Of a stretch of DNA of 7,661 bases, positions 1 to 7,359 are shown piece by piece. The stretch comes from Candidatus Zixiibacteriota bacterium (GTDB lineage Bacteria; Zixibacteria; MSB-5A5; WJJR01), in NCBI GenBank assembly GCA_014729565.1, contig WJJR01000261.1, positions 1-7,661 of the forward strand. The letters are read 5' to 3'. The notes beneath the pieces are model-generated. The model was not told the origin of the DNA and searched no databases. It was given only the letters and a program-made list of their open reading frames with translations. Both the position numbers and the translations under genes were made by a program. The first letter of the stretch is position 1, and each line of letters starts with the position of its first letter.

Positions 1-778
1 GATCCGATGCGGTATCCGAACCGAGATTCTCGAAGTAGTAGATGTTCAAATTGAAAATGTCGCCATACAACAGATCCGGATCATTGTCGCTGTCAACGTC
101 GCCGAATTGAATCGCCGAAAACCCGTGCTGGACCTCGGCCGCCATCGCATCCGGAAAGGCGAATACACTGTCGTAGAAATCGGTCACGAAGGTAAATGAC
201 GGATTCGCCGAGTCGCCGTCATTGCGATAGAACTCCAACTGCCCCGACTGCGGCCCCCAGAAGAAATCGAAATCACCATCATCGTCGATGTCGGTGAAAT
301 CAGCGGTGTTGTTGAAGCCGGTGCCAAAGTTTCCGAAGAAGCTGTCTTCCAGTTTGAATACGATGTCGCCGCCGCCGCTGATGTTCTCGTAAAACGCCGT
401 TTCGCCATTCTGCGCATCACAAAACAAATCGAGATCACCGTCGGCATCGATGTCACACAATGTGTGCCATGTCCCGATGTCAACGTCGCCCAGCCGTTCC
501 TGAATCGGTGTCCACACCGGATCGGTTGGTGTCCCGGTGTTCTTCAAGTACGCCAGCTTGCCGCGTGTTTCACCGATGAACAAATCGATCAACCCATCGC
601 CGTCGAAGTCTTCCAAAGACGGTTTGGGAGCATTGATCCCGCCCCAGAACGGGAGCGCCACCGGCTGGCCATCGACCATCACCGGCCACGGCGTCCACTC
701 CTTGGTGTACTGCGCCGATGCCACACTGTGGACGAGGATCAGGATGAGAGCACTGAAGATGAGATGTCGTAGTCGCAT
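1..778 (-). CDS. Secreted FG-GAP/VCBS-repeat protein, N-terminal part (3' end outside the window)
   Basis: Reading the minus strand from the ATG at 778 gives 259 uninterrupted codons that run off the left edge, so the C-terminus is missing. Residues 1-22 form a typical Sec signal peptide: basic MRLRH, a hydrophobic core (IFSALILILV), then SVASA before Q23, a good signal peptidase I site. The mature part carries four Asp-rich loops of calcium-binding FG-GAP/VCBS type: DFDGDGLIDLF (57-67), DIDADGDLDLF (109-119), DIDDDGDFDFF (163-173) and DVDSDNDPDLL (227-237). They are spaced about 52-64 residues apart, each followed by an aromatic strand such as YLKNTG or FYRNDG, as in beta-propeller blades. 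Known family role: extracellular or surface proteins, often adhesive or carbohydrate-associated; the specific role here is unknown. No clear Shine-Dalgarno precedes the start, but the signal peptide begins at this ATG and a good promoter lies just upstream. It is divergent from the gdh operon and probably unrelated to it. Confidence 0.88.
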   Translation of the reverse strand, partial: MRLRHLIFSALILILVHSVASAQYTKEWTPWPVMVDGQPVALPFWGGINAPKPSLEDFDGDGLIDLFIGETRGKLAYLKNTGTPTDPVWTPIQERLGDVDIGTWHTLCDIDADGDLDLFCDAQNGETAFYENISGGGDIVFKLEDSFFGNFGTGFNNTADFTDIDDDGDFDFFWGPQSGQLEFYRNDGDSANPSFTFVTDFYDSVFAFPDAMAAEVQHGFSAIQFGDVDSDNDPDLLYGDIFNLNIYYFENLGSDTASD

Positions 779-812
779 GACAAAGTCGGCGGTAATCCGC
801 GGGGATGTGATA

Positions 813-840
813 AATCTACCAAAATTATCCATTTTGTCAA
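813..840 (-). promoter_or_regulatory. Predicted sigma70-type promoter of the FG-GAP gene
   Basis: On the minus strand TTGACA (complement of 835-840) matches the -35 consensus exactly. A TAGATT -10-like hexamer (complement of 813-818) follows after 16 bp, inside a locally AT-rich patch. Transcription would start near 805, giving a leader of about 27 nt before the ATG at 778. This is motif matching only. Confidence 0.5.
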
Positions 841-933
841 GATCGGCGGTTGAGGAGTCGCTCAGCACCGTATCGAACCGTAACGATTTCAAACAGATAT
901 GGTTCCCCTTTGAGTCGAGGTTCTCCTACCCAC

Positions 934-960
934 CTGACACAGTTCCCCGTTCCCTGTCAG
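934..960. repeat. Inverted repeat CTGACA...TGTCAG upstream of gdh
   Basis: CTGACA (934-939) and TGTCAG (955-960) are perfect inverted arms separated by 15 nt. Read on the minus strand, the spacer contains GGGAAC twice in near tandem. The element lies just upstream of the predicted gdh promoter, so it could be an operator; it could also be a weak hairpin or part of a dispersed repeat. The short arms make chance occurrence possible. Confidence 0.35.
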
Positions 961-977
961 AATCGGAGGGTGGCGGC

Positions 978-1007
978 TTGACTAACCCTCGTCTCCCCTC
1001 GTATATG
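978..1007 (+). promoter_or_regulatory. Predicted promoter of the gdh operon
   Basis: TTGACT at 978-983 (5 of 6 to the -35 consensus) is followed after 18 bp by TATATG at 1002-1007, or after 17 bp by GTATAT. The predicted transcription start near 1013 leaves a leader of about 40 nt before the gdh ATG. A strong Shine-Dalgarno, AAGGAG at 1043-1048, lies 7 nt before that ATG and supports the start at 1056. Confidence 0.42.
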
Positions 1008-1055
1008 CGCCGAGCGTACCGGTGGAAAACGGTCGCCTTCTGAAGGAGCGGTGAA

Positions 1056-2342
1056 ATGGAAAAGCCAGCGTTTAACCCATTTGTCATGGCCCAGTCGCAG
1101 TTCGACCAGGCGGCCGACATCCTGGAATTGGATGACGCCACCCGCAGCCTCCTGCGCGAGCCACTCAGAGAGTATCATTTCAGCATTCCGGTTCGGATGG
1201 ATGACGGCACACGTCGGGTGTTCCGTGGCTTCCGCGTCCAACACAATGACGCGCGCGGCCCGGGCAAGGGCGGCATTCGTTTTCACCCGCAGGAGACGAT
1301 CGATACCGTCCGCGCCCTCGCCATGTGGATGAGTTGGAAATGCGCTACGGTCGACATTCCCCTCGGTGGGAGTAAAGGCGGCGTGATTTGTGATCCACAC
1401 AACCTGAGTGACCACGAACAGGAGCAGATTTGCCGCGGCTATGTGCGCCAGCTTGCCCGTGACGTTGGGCCCCTAGTCGACGTGCCGGCTCCCGATGTCA
1501 TGACCAGCGCCCAGCACATGCTGTGGATGCTTGACGAATTCGAGGTCATTCGCGGCGAACGCCTCCCTGGGTTCATCACCGGTAAACCGGTTGGCATGGG
1601 CGGTTCGCTCGGACGCACCGAGGCCACCGGCTTCGGCGTCGTCTTCACCATTCGCGAAGCGCTCAAAGCGCTCGGCAAACGTCCCGAAGACACCCTGGCC
1701 AGTGTCCAGGGATTCGGCAACGTCGCCCAACACGCCATCCAGCTCTACAATCAAATCGGCGGCACCGTCATCTGTGTCTCCTGTTGGGATCAGAAAGAGT
1801 CGATATCATATTGCTATGTGAAGAACGATGGGATTGATCTCACCCAACTGCGCAGCATCACCGACCGCTTTGGGGGGATCGACAAAGACAAGGCGCGGGA
1901 CCTGGGATACGATGTCCAACCCGGCGATGCCTGGCTGTCACAGGAAGCGGATATCCTGATCCCGGCGGCACTTGAACACCAACTGACCGGCGAGAACGTC
2001 GACAACATTCACGAGCGGGTGGTGTTGGTGGCCGAAGGCGCCAATGGACCGACCACTTTGGAAGCCGACCGTGTGTTGGCCACACGCAATATCTACATGG
2101 TGCCTGATTTGCTGGCGAATGCCGGCGGTGTGACGTGCAGCTACTTTGAACAGGTACAGAGCAACGGCAATTACTTCTGGGAAAAAGACGACGTCCTCAG
2201 CCGGCTCGATCTCAAGATGACGGCTGCATTCCAGGCGGTGGCCAACATGGCCAAGAAGCGCAATTTGTACATGCGCGATGCGGCCTATTGCATTGCGATC
2301 AATCGTATCGCCCAGGCCAGCCGTGATCGTGGCTGGGTGTGA
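1056..2342 (+). CDS. gdhA: Glutamate dehydrogenase (Glu/Leu/Phe/Val dehydrogenase family)
   Basis: The enzyme catalyses reversible NAD(P)-dependent oxidative deamination of glutamate to 2-oxoglutarate and ammonia in the cytoplasm. The 428 residues match the usual length of the hexameric bacterial type. Visible motifs: GKGGIRFHP (70-78), PLGGSKGG (102-109), VPAPDVMT (143-150), GMGGSLGRTEATGFGV (180-195), the Rossmann loop GFGNVA (219-224), AEGANGPTT (326-334) and ANAGGVTCSYFEQVQ (354-368). K71, K95, K107, D147 and S362 keep exactly the spacing of K89, K113, K125 (catalytic Lys), D165 and S380 in Clostridium symbiosum GDH. The Lys/Ser pair contacting the side-chain carboxylate is present, which favours glutamate over leucine or phenylalanine. 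Cofactor choice is unclear: the end of the second Rossmann strand reads VSCWDQ, not the common VSD. The SCWDQ...GIDL and SYFEQVQ...YFWEKDDVL wording fits a particular GDH clade as I recall it. The start is fixed by AAGGAG 7 nt upstream. It is the first gene of the apparent operon; the next begins 77 nt later. Confidence 0.96.
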   Translation: MEKPAFNPFVMAQSQFDQAADILELDDATRSLLREPLREYHFSIPVRMDDGTRRVFRGFRVQHNDARGPGKGGIRFHPQETIDTVRALAMWMSWKCATVDIPLGGSKGGVICDPHNLSDHEQEQICRGYVRQLARDVGPLVDVPAPDVMTSAQHMLWMLDEFEVIRGERLPGFITGKPVGMGGSLGRTEATGFGVVFTIREALKALGKRPEDTLASVQGFGNVAQHAIQLYNQIGGTVICVSCWDQKESISYCYVKNDGIDLTQLRSITDRFGGIDKDKARDLGYDVQPGDAWLSQEADILIPAALEHQLTGENVDNIHERVVLVAEGANGPTTLEADRVLATRNIYMVPDLLANAGGVTCSYFEQVQSNGNYFWEKDDVLSRLDLKMTAAFQAVANMAKKRNLYMRDAAYCIAINRIAQASRDRGWV

Positions 2343-2381
2343 TGACGGTCGTCGGTCCCGAATAACATGCGGCGCGGTTGT

Positions 2382-2394
2382 CCTGACAGTCAGG
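2382..2394. repeat. Short palindrome CCTGAC-A-GTCAGG between gdh and the next gene
   Basis: Perfect 6-bp arms (2382-2387 and 2389-2394) surround one central base, 25 nt before the next start codon. It shares the CCTGACA core with the inverted repeat at 934-960. It may be a regulator site or a small hairpin in the intercistronic mRNA; no T-run follows, so it does not look like a terminator. Confidence 0.3.
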
Positions 2395-2419
2395 GCAGCC
2401 GCCGCCCGATGGAATTGGC

Positions 2420-4174
2420 ATGTCTGACATTCCCCCAAGCGGCGCCGAGCCCGACATCCCGCAATTCGATCGTCACTTTTTCGACGGTCAGCAGCAGTTT
2501 ACACGCATCGGCACCGGCAGCATCGGCGGCAAGGCCAAAGGACTGGCGTCCATCCACAGCGCCCTGCGCGCGCACTTCGACGAGCACCCGATACCGGGGG
2601 TGACCGTGAACATCCCCACGCTGACCGTCATTGCCACCGATGTCTTCGAACAGTTTATCAAAGACAATGATCTCTACGACGTCGCCCATTCCGATATGCG
2701 CGACGATGAAATCGCACTCGAATTCCAGCAGGCCGATCTCCCGGTACAGGTGCTCGGCGATCTTCGTGCTCTGATTACCCAGGTGAAGACGCCGCTGGCC
2801 ATCCGCTCATCGAGTTATCTCGAAGATGCGATGTACCAGCCGTTCGCAAGCGTCTACACCACCAAGATGATCCCGAACAATCAGTCGGACGCGAACAAGC
2901 GGTTCAATCGACTGATCGAAGCGATCAAGTTTACCTACGCGTCGACCTATTTCCGCAACGCCAAGAACTACATTCGCGCGACCGAATACACCACCGACGA
3001 TGAACGCATGGCGGTGATCATTCAGGAGAGCGTTGGATTGCGACATGCCGACCGTCACTACCCGCACATCTCCGGCGTCGCGCGCTCATTCAACTTCTAC
3101 CCGATGGGTCATGCCACACCCGAGGATGGTGTGGTCGATCTGGCGTTGGGGCTTGGCAAAGTCATTGTCGATGAAGGACAGTCGTGGACCTATTCGCCGG
3201 CGTATCCGCGTGCGAACCCCCCGTACAATTCGCCCAGCGATTTGGTCAATCAGACGCAGAATCAGTTTTGGGCGGTCAACATGGGGCCGCCGCCGCCCTA
3301 CGATCCCATTCGCGACACCGAGTACCTAAGCAGATTCTCCCTCAGTGACGCCGAGATGGATGGCGTGCTGCGGCACTTGGCCTCGACGTACGATCCGCAG
3401 GACGATCGCATCGAGATCGGTGCCGGCTCTCCCGGCCCGCGCATATTGACCTTTGCGCCGATTCTGAATACCGAGGTTGTGCCCCTCAACCAGGTGGTCA
3501 AGGATGTTCTTAAACTGTCGGAAGACCATCTCGGCCATCCGGTTGAAATCGAATTTGCGCTGACATTGAATCCTCAGCGTGCCGTGCCGGCTCGATTCGG
3601 ATTTCTCCAGGTCCGCCCGATGGTGGTCTCGACCGACCCGGTCGATATTCATCCGTCGGAATTGGAGGGAGAGGATGTCCTTGTCGCCTCGGAGAGTGTG
3701 CTCGGTAACGGAGAAGTCGAGAAGATTCGCGATATCATCTTTGTCAAACCCGAGGCGTTCTCGGCGATGCAGACACGACGCATCGCCTACGAAATCGAAC
3801 AGTTCAACCGGGGTCTGTTGACGCGCAAACGTCCGTATTTGCTGATTGGATTCGGACGGTGGGGAAGCTCGGATCCGTCGCTTGGCATTCCCGTCAACTT
3901 CGGCCAGATCTCCGGCGCCAAGGTGATCGTGGAGACGACCTTACCGGAACTGATGGTCACGCTCAGCCAGGGATCGCACTTCTTCCACAACATCACCAGT
4001 TTTCGGATACTGTATTTCTCCATTCCGTATACCGATCCCCGTAAAATAGACTGGGAGTGGTTGTTGGCGCAGGAAGCCGCCCACGAGACAGAGTACGTGA
4101 GTTGGGTGGAACTCGATTCGCCGCTGACTGTCCGTGTCGACGGACGAACCGGACGCGGGGTGATCCGACGATGA
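2420..4174 (+). CDS. Stand-alone PEP-synthase/PPDK-type ATP-grasp protein, no phosphohistidine or PEP domain
   Basis: This 584-residue cytoplasmic protein belongs to an uncharacterised family usually annotated as PEP/pyruvate-binding domain protein. Residues about 27-405 are the PPDK_N ATP-grasp domain: GGKAKGL (36-42), RSSSYLED (129-136), a YASTYF...IIQESVG segment, VEIEF (375-379) and LQVRP (396-400). By analogy with PPDK, K38, R129, E376, E378, Q397 and R399 line the nucleotide site. E376 replaces the usual Asp, and a roughly 7-residue insertion lies between it and Q397. Residues about 405-560 form a C-terminal domain with GFGRWGSSDP (477-486) and GSHFF (518-522), shared with the downstream protein. 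The swivelling GGxTSHxA phosphohistidine domain and the PEP/pyruvate barrel of true PEP synthase are absent, so it should not make PEP alone. The ATG has only a weak GGA ribosome site 6 nt upstream, but gdh is close and the fold begins soon after. Its stop overlaps the next start (ATGA), implying translational coupling. Substrate unknown. Confidence 0.85.
   Translation: MSDIPPSGAEPDIPQFDRHFFDGQQQFTRIGTGSIGGKAKGLASIHSALRAHFDEHPIPGVTVNIPTLTVIATDVFEQFIKDNDLYDVAHSDMRDDEIALEFQQADLPVQVLGDLRALITQVKTPLAIRSSSYLEDAMYQPFASVYTTKMIPNNQSDANKRFNRLIEAIKFTYASTYFRNAKNYIRATEYTTDDERMAVIIQESVGLRHADRHYPHISGVARSFNFYPMGHATPEDGVVDLALGLGKVIVDEGQSWTYSPAYPRANPPYNSPSDLVNQTQNQFWAVNMGPPPPYDPIRDTEYLSRFSLSDAEMDGVLRHLASTYDPQDDRIEIGAGSPGPRILTFAPILNTEVVPLNQVVKDVLKLSEDHLGHPVEIEFALTLNPQRAVPARFGFLQVRPMVVSTDPVDIHPSELEGEDVLVASESVLGNGEVEKIRDIIFVKPEAFSAMQTRRIAYEIEQFNRGLLTRKRPYLLIGFGRWGSSDPSLGIPVNFGQISGAKVIVETTLPELMVTLSQGSHFFHNITSFRILYFSIPYTDPRKIDWEWLLAQEAAHETEYVSWVELDSPLTVRVDGRTGRGVIRR
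4157..4164 (+). promoter_or_regulatory. Ribosome binding site that fixes the start of the large gene at 4171
   Basis: GGGGTGAT sits about 7 nt before the ATG at 4171, inside the end of the preceding gene. The ATG overlaps the upstream TGA as ATGA. The frame is open back to an ATG at 4057, but that stretch is Arg-rich, lies wholly inside the upstream coding sequence and does not resemble the GAF-type N-terminus that follows, so 4171 is preferred. Confidence 0.65.
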
Positions 4175-7100
4175 CCGAGGATAAGGCACCGCTAGAGCGC
4201 TTGCTGACGTCGCTGCACGAGCGGGCGAAGGAACTCAATTGCATCTATGCGATTGAGGAGATTCTCAGCGATCCCGATGCCGACCACGACAAGATTTGCC
4301 AGGCAGTTGTGGAGGCGATTCCGCCCGGCTGGCAATACCCCGAAATCTGTCGTGCCCGGATCGAGTTGTACGGCGACCGCTACGTTACTCCCGACTTTCA
4401 GGAATCCCCGTACGTGCAACATGCCGAGATTGTCGTGCAGGGACAAAGGGCCGGGCGGATCAGCGTCTTCTACATCAAAGAGACACCTCACGGCCCGGAA
4501 GGACCGTTCCTGGCCGAAGAGGACCGTCTCATCGGCAGCATTGCCGATCGGCTCGGGCATTACTTCACCTATCAGCAACTGCGGCGGCTGGCGCATGACG
4601 TCGAAGCGGCGCGGGAAGACATCTACTCCCGCACCAAAGGTGAGTGGCGGGTTGTGCTCGAGCTGCTGCGGCAGACCGATCCCGATCTCTTTACGCGCAT
4701 TTCGCACAAGATGCTGAATCACCTGTGTTACAGCGGTGTGCCCGGCGCACAACGGTTACTGCGGATCTACCATCCGGAACCAAGTGCCGAGGAGCAAGCG
4801 GACAGCGATCCGAACCGTCCCTACCGCCGTCCCATCTCGAGAGTGACCGCCGATGCCAGCGCCGACGTGTTTGCACTGGCGTCCGATCACCTGCCCGATG
4901 AAGAGATCCTGTCGCACGTGCAGCGCTGGATCCAGGAAGACAAACTGAGTTTTCTTGCGCTTGTCGTTGATCGTCACGTTCCGCTTGTGCAGGCTGCTGA
5001 TGCGATTCGCCGCCATCATTTGATTGCACCAAAGCAAGTCTCTGCCACGCAGTCGCCGGCGATGCGCGGCATCGAGGTGGCGCTGACGCGACGTTTCCTG
5101 TCCGACCAGGTCGACTACATCAACTGCGCCAAACAGTTCATCGAGTTGGAGGACTTCTATCAGTTACTCGACCACCTGATTTACTCCAACGAGAGTCATG
5201 GACGCCTCGGTGGGAAAAGCGCCGGGATGTATCTGGCGAGCAAGATTCTGCAGAAGTCGGAGGATCCCGAAGGACTCCTGGAATCGGTCCGAATCCCCAA
5301 AACGTGGTATGTGACATCCGACATTGTGCTCCATACGATGCACTTCAACGATCTCGATGACGTCGTTGAGCAGAAATACAAGCCGGTCGAGCAGGTGCGG
5401 CAGGAGTATCCGCACGTTGTGCAAATGTTCAAGCGGTCGCGGATCCCGTCGGAAATCGCTAAAGCGTTGTCGGTTGCACTCGACGATTTCGGTAATGCCC
5501 CGATCATCGTGCGTAGTTCCAGTCTGCTCGAAGATCGTATGGGCGCCGCGTTTTCCGGAAAGTACAAGAGCCTGTTTTTGGCCAATCAGGGAACCAAGGA
5601 GCAACGTCTCGAAGCGCTCTGTGATGCGATTCTCGAAGTGTACGCGTCGACCTTCGGCCCTGATCCGATCGAGTATCGTACCGAACGCGGACTGATCGAC
5701 TTCGGCGAAGAAATGGGGATCATGATCCAGGAGGTGGTCGGCACGCGGGTCGGCTCGTACTTCCTCCCGTCGTTTGCTGGTGTGGCCTTCAGTCGCAATG
5801 AATTCCGCTGGTCGCCGCGCATCAAACGGCACGATGGCCTGGTGCGCATGGTGCCCGGTCTCGGCACGCGGGCGGTCGACCGGCTCAGCGATGACTACCC
5901 CGTGCTGATTGCCCCGGGGCAGCCGTCGCTGCGTGTCAATGCCACGGTCGATGAAGTGATGCGCTATGCTCCGCACTACATCGATGTCATCAATCTCGAT
6001 ACCAACCGTTTCGAGACCATGACGGTCAAAGATCTGCTGTCGAAGCACGGTGATGACATCCCCGGAGTGCGACGCATGATCTCGGTTTTGCGCGATGGGC
6101 AAATGTTGCAGAAGCCCGGTTTTGACACGGACTTTGAGTCGGATGACTTGGTGGTCACGTTCCATGGATTGGTCAACGACACACCGTTTGTACGGCAGGT
6201 GAAGCTGATCCTCAAGTTGCTTGAAGACCACTTGAAGACCCCGGTGGATATCGAATTTGCGCATGACGGCACCCATTTCTACCTCCTGCAGTGCCGTCCG
6301 CAAAGTCATTCCGACGTGTTCGCGCCGGCGCCGATTCCCAAGAACGTGCCGGAGAACCAGATGCTGTTCACGGCCAATCGCTATATTTCGAATGGACGCG
6401 CGACGGACATCACCCACATCGTCTACATCGATGCCGCCAAGTATGCCGAGTTGCCCGAACGCTCCGACCTGCTGGCCGTCGGCAAAGCCGTGGGACGATT
6501 GAATGATATTCTGCCGAAACGGCGGTTCGTGCTGATCGGTCCGGGACGGTGGGGAAGCCGCGGTGATATCAAACTCGGCGTCAGTGTCACCTATTCGGAA
6601 ATCAACAACACGGCGGCGCTCATCGAGGTGGCGCGGAAGACCGGCAACTACGTGCCCGATTTGTCGTTTGGCACGCACTTCTTCCAGGATCTTGTCGAGG
6701 CCCGCATCCTCTATTTGCCGCTGTATCCCGACGATGACGGTGTGACGTTTAACGAAGACTTCCTGCTGACATCGCCGAATATTCTGGCCGACGTCCTGCC
6801 GGAGTATTCTCATCTGGCCGAAACGGTCCGATTGATCGATATTCCCCAAACGGCCGATGGATTACATATGCGGTTGTTGATGAACGCCGATCTCAAGGAA
6901 GCGGTCGGCATTCTCTCGGAGCCGCAGGAGCACGAAGTGCCGGCATTTGAACCGCCGGAGGACGATATCCAAGCATCGCCTGACACACACTGGCGCTGGC
7001 GCATGCAGATGTGCCAACGGATCGCCGAACAGATCGATCCCGAACGATTCGGGGTGGTGGCCTGCTACGTCATTGGCAGCACTAAGAATGCCAATGCCGG

Positions 7101-7359
7101 TCCCGGCAGTGACATCGATCTGCTGATTCACCTCCGCGCCAGTGACCGTCAGCGCGAGGAACTGGACCTGTGGCTCAATGGTTGGAGTCAGTGTCTCGAC
7201 GAGATGAACTTTCTGCAAACCGGCTATCGCAGCGGCGGCCTGTTGGACGTCCACTACATCACCGACGCAGACATCCAGAATCGCACCAGCTACGCGGTCA
7301 AAATCGGCGCCGTCACCGACGCGGCCCGGCCGCTGAAGATCGGGCGTCCACACAGGTGA
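4171..7359 (+). CDS. GAF - PPDK_N ATP-grasp - GRWGS/HFF - nucleotidyltransferase fusion protein
   Basis: A 1062-residue soluble protein with five parts. (1) Residues about 8-140 resemble the GAF-like sensor domain often found on histidine kinases (RAKELNCIYAI, IPPGWQYPEI, GPFLAEEDRLI). (2) About 141-340 is a helical linker including KGEWRVVLELLRQTDPDLF (from 156), KMLNHLCYSG (180-189), a charged Pro-rich stretch near 200-222, and QEDKLSFLALVVDRHVPL. (3) About 341-715 is the PPDK_N ATP-grasp: GGKSAG (347-352), RSSSLLED (448-455), DIEF (693-696), LQCRPQ (706-711). K349, R448, D693, E695, Q707 and R709 match the PPDK nucleotide-site residues, and D693 to Q707 keeps the 14-residue PPDK spacing. 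(4) About 725-890 is the domain shared with the upstream protein: GPGRWGS (790-796), GTHFF (834-838). (5) About 940-1050 is a pol-beta-type nucleotidyltransferase: G969-S970, nine residues, then S980-D981-I982-D983, with D1026 (LLDVHY) as probable third metal ligand. No phosphohistidine or PEP domain. Function unknown; a GAF-gated NMP-transferring regulator is possible. Confidence 0.85.
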   Translation: MTEDKAPLERLLTSLHERAKELNCIYAIEEILSDPDADHDKICQAVVEAIPPGWQYPEICRARIELYGDRYVTPDFQESPYVQHAEIVVQGQRAGRISVFYIKETPHGPEGPFLAEEDRLIGSIADRLGHYFTYQQLRRLAHDVEAAREDIYSRTKGEWRVVLELLRQTDPDLFTRISHKMLNHLCYSGVPGAQRLLRIYHPEPSAEEQADSDPNRPYRRPISRVTADASADVFALASDHLPDEEILSHVQRWIQEDKLSFLALVVDRHVPLVQAADAIRRHHLIAPKQVSATQSPAMRGIEVALTRRFLSDQVDYINCAKQFIELEDFYQLLDHLIYSNESHGRLGGKSAGMYLASKILQKSEDPEGLLESVRIPKTWYVTSDIVLHTMHFNDLDDVVEQKYKPVEQVRQEYPHVVQMFKRSRIPSEIAKALSVALDDFGNAPIIVRSSSLLEDRMGAAFSGKYKSLFLANQGTKEQRLEALCDAILEVYASTFGPDPIEYRTERGLIDFGEEMGIMIQEVVGTRVGSYFLPSFAGVAFSRNEFRWSPRIKRHDGLVRMVPGLGTRAVDRLSDDYPVLIAPGQPSLRVNATVDEVMRYAPHYIDVINLDTNRFETMTVKDLLSKHGDDIPGVRRMISVLRDGQMLQKPGFDTDFESDDLVVTFHGLVNDTPFVRQVKLILKLLEDHLKTPVDIEFAHDGTHFYLLQCRPQSHSDVFAPAPIPKNVPENQMLFTANRYISNGRATDITHIVYIDAAKYAELPERSDLLAVGKAVGRLNDILPKRRFVLIGPGRWGSRGDIKLGVSVTYSEINNTAALIEVARKTGNYVPDLSFGTHFFQDLVEARILYLPLYPDDDGVTFNEDFLLTSPNILADVLPEYSHLAETVRLIDIPQTADGLHMRLLMNADLKEAVGILSEPQEHEVPAFEPPEDDIQASPDTHWRWRMQMCQRIAEQIDPERFGVVACYVIGSTKNANAGPGSDIDLLIHLRASDRQREELDLWLNGWSQCLDEMNFLQTGYRSGGLLDVHYITDADIQNRTSYAVKIGAVTDAARPLKIGRPHR

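Noticed and set aside
537..1043. 168-codon plus-strand frame across the start of the FG-GAP gene and the intergenic region
   Set aside because: It is antisense to a well-supported signal peptide and repeats, and spans both divergent promoters; its sequence is low-quality Ser/Arg-rich.
4057..4170. N-terminal extension of the large gene from an upstream ATG at 4057
   Set aside because: The 38 extra residues are Arg-rich and overlap the coding sequence of the upstream gene. The ATGA junction at 4171 with GGGGTGAT before it is a far better start.
5164..6849. 561-codon open frame on the minus strand inside the large gene
   Set aside because: It lies wholly antisense to a gene with clear ATP-grasp motifs, its translation is rich in Arg/His with no family motifs, and such long antisense frames are common in codon-biased GC-rich genes.
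2420..7359. Genuine PEP synthase or pyruvate phosphate dikinase
   Set aside because: Only the N-terminal ATP-grasp is present. The phosphohistidine motif GGxTSHxA and the PEP/pyruvate-binding barrel are missing from both proteins.
7060..7359. MntA/HepT-type toxin-antitoxin system based on the nucleotidyltransferase motif
   Set aside because: The domain is fused to a large protein, and no small HEPN partner follows; the downstream DNA is non-coding.
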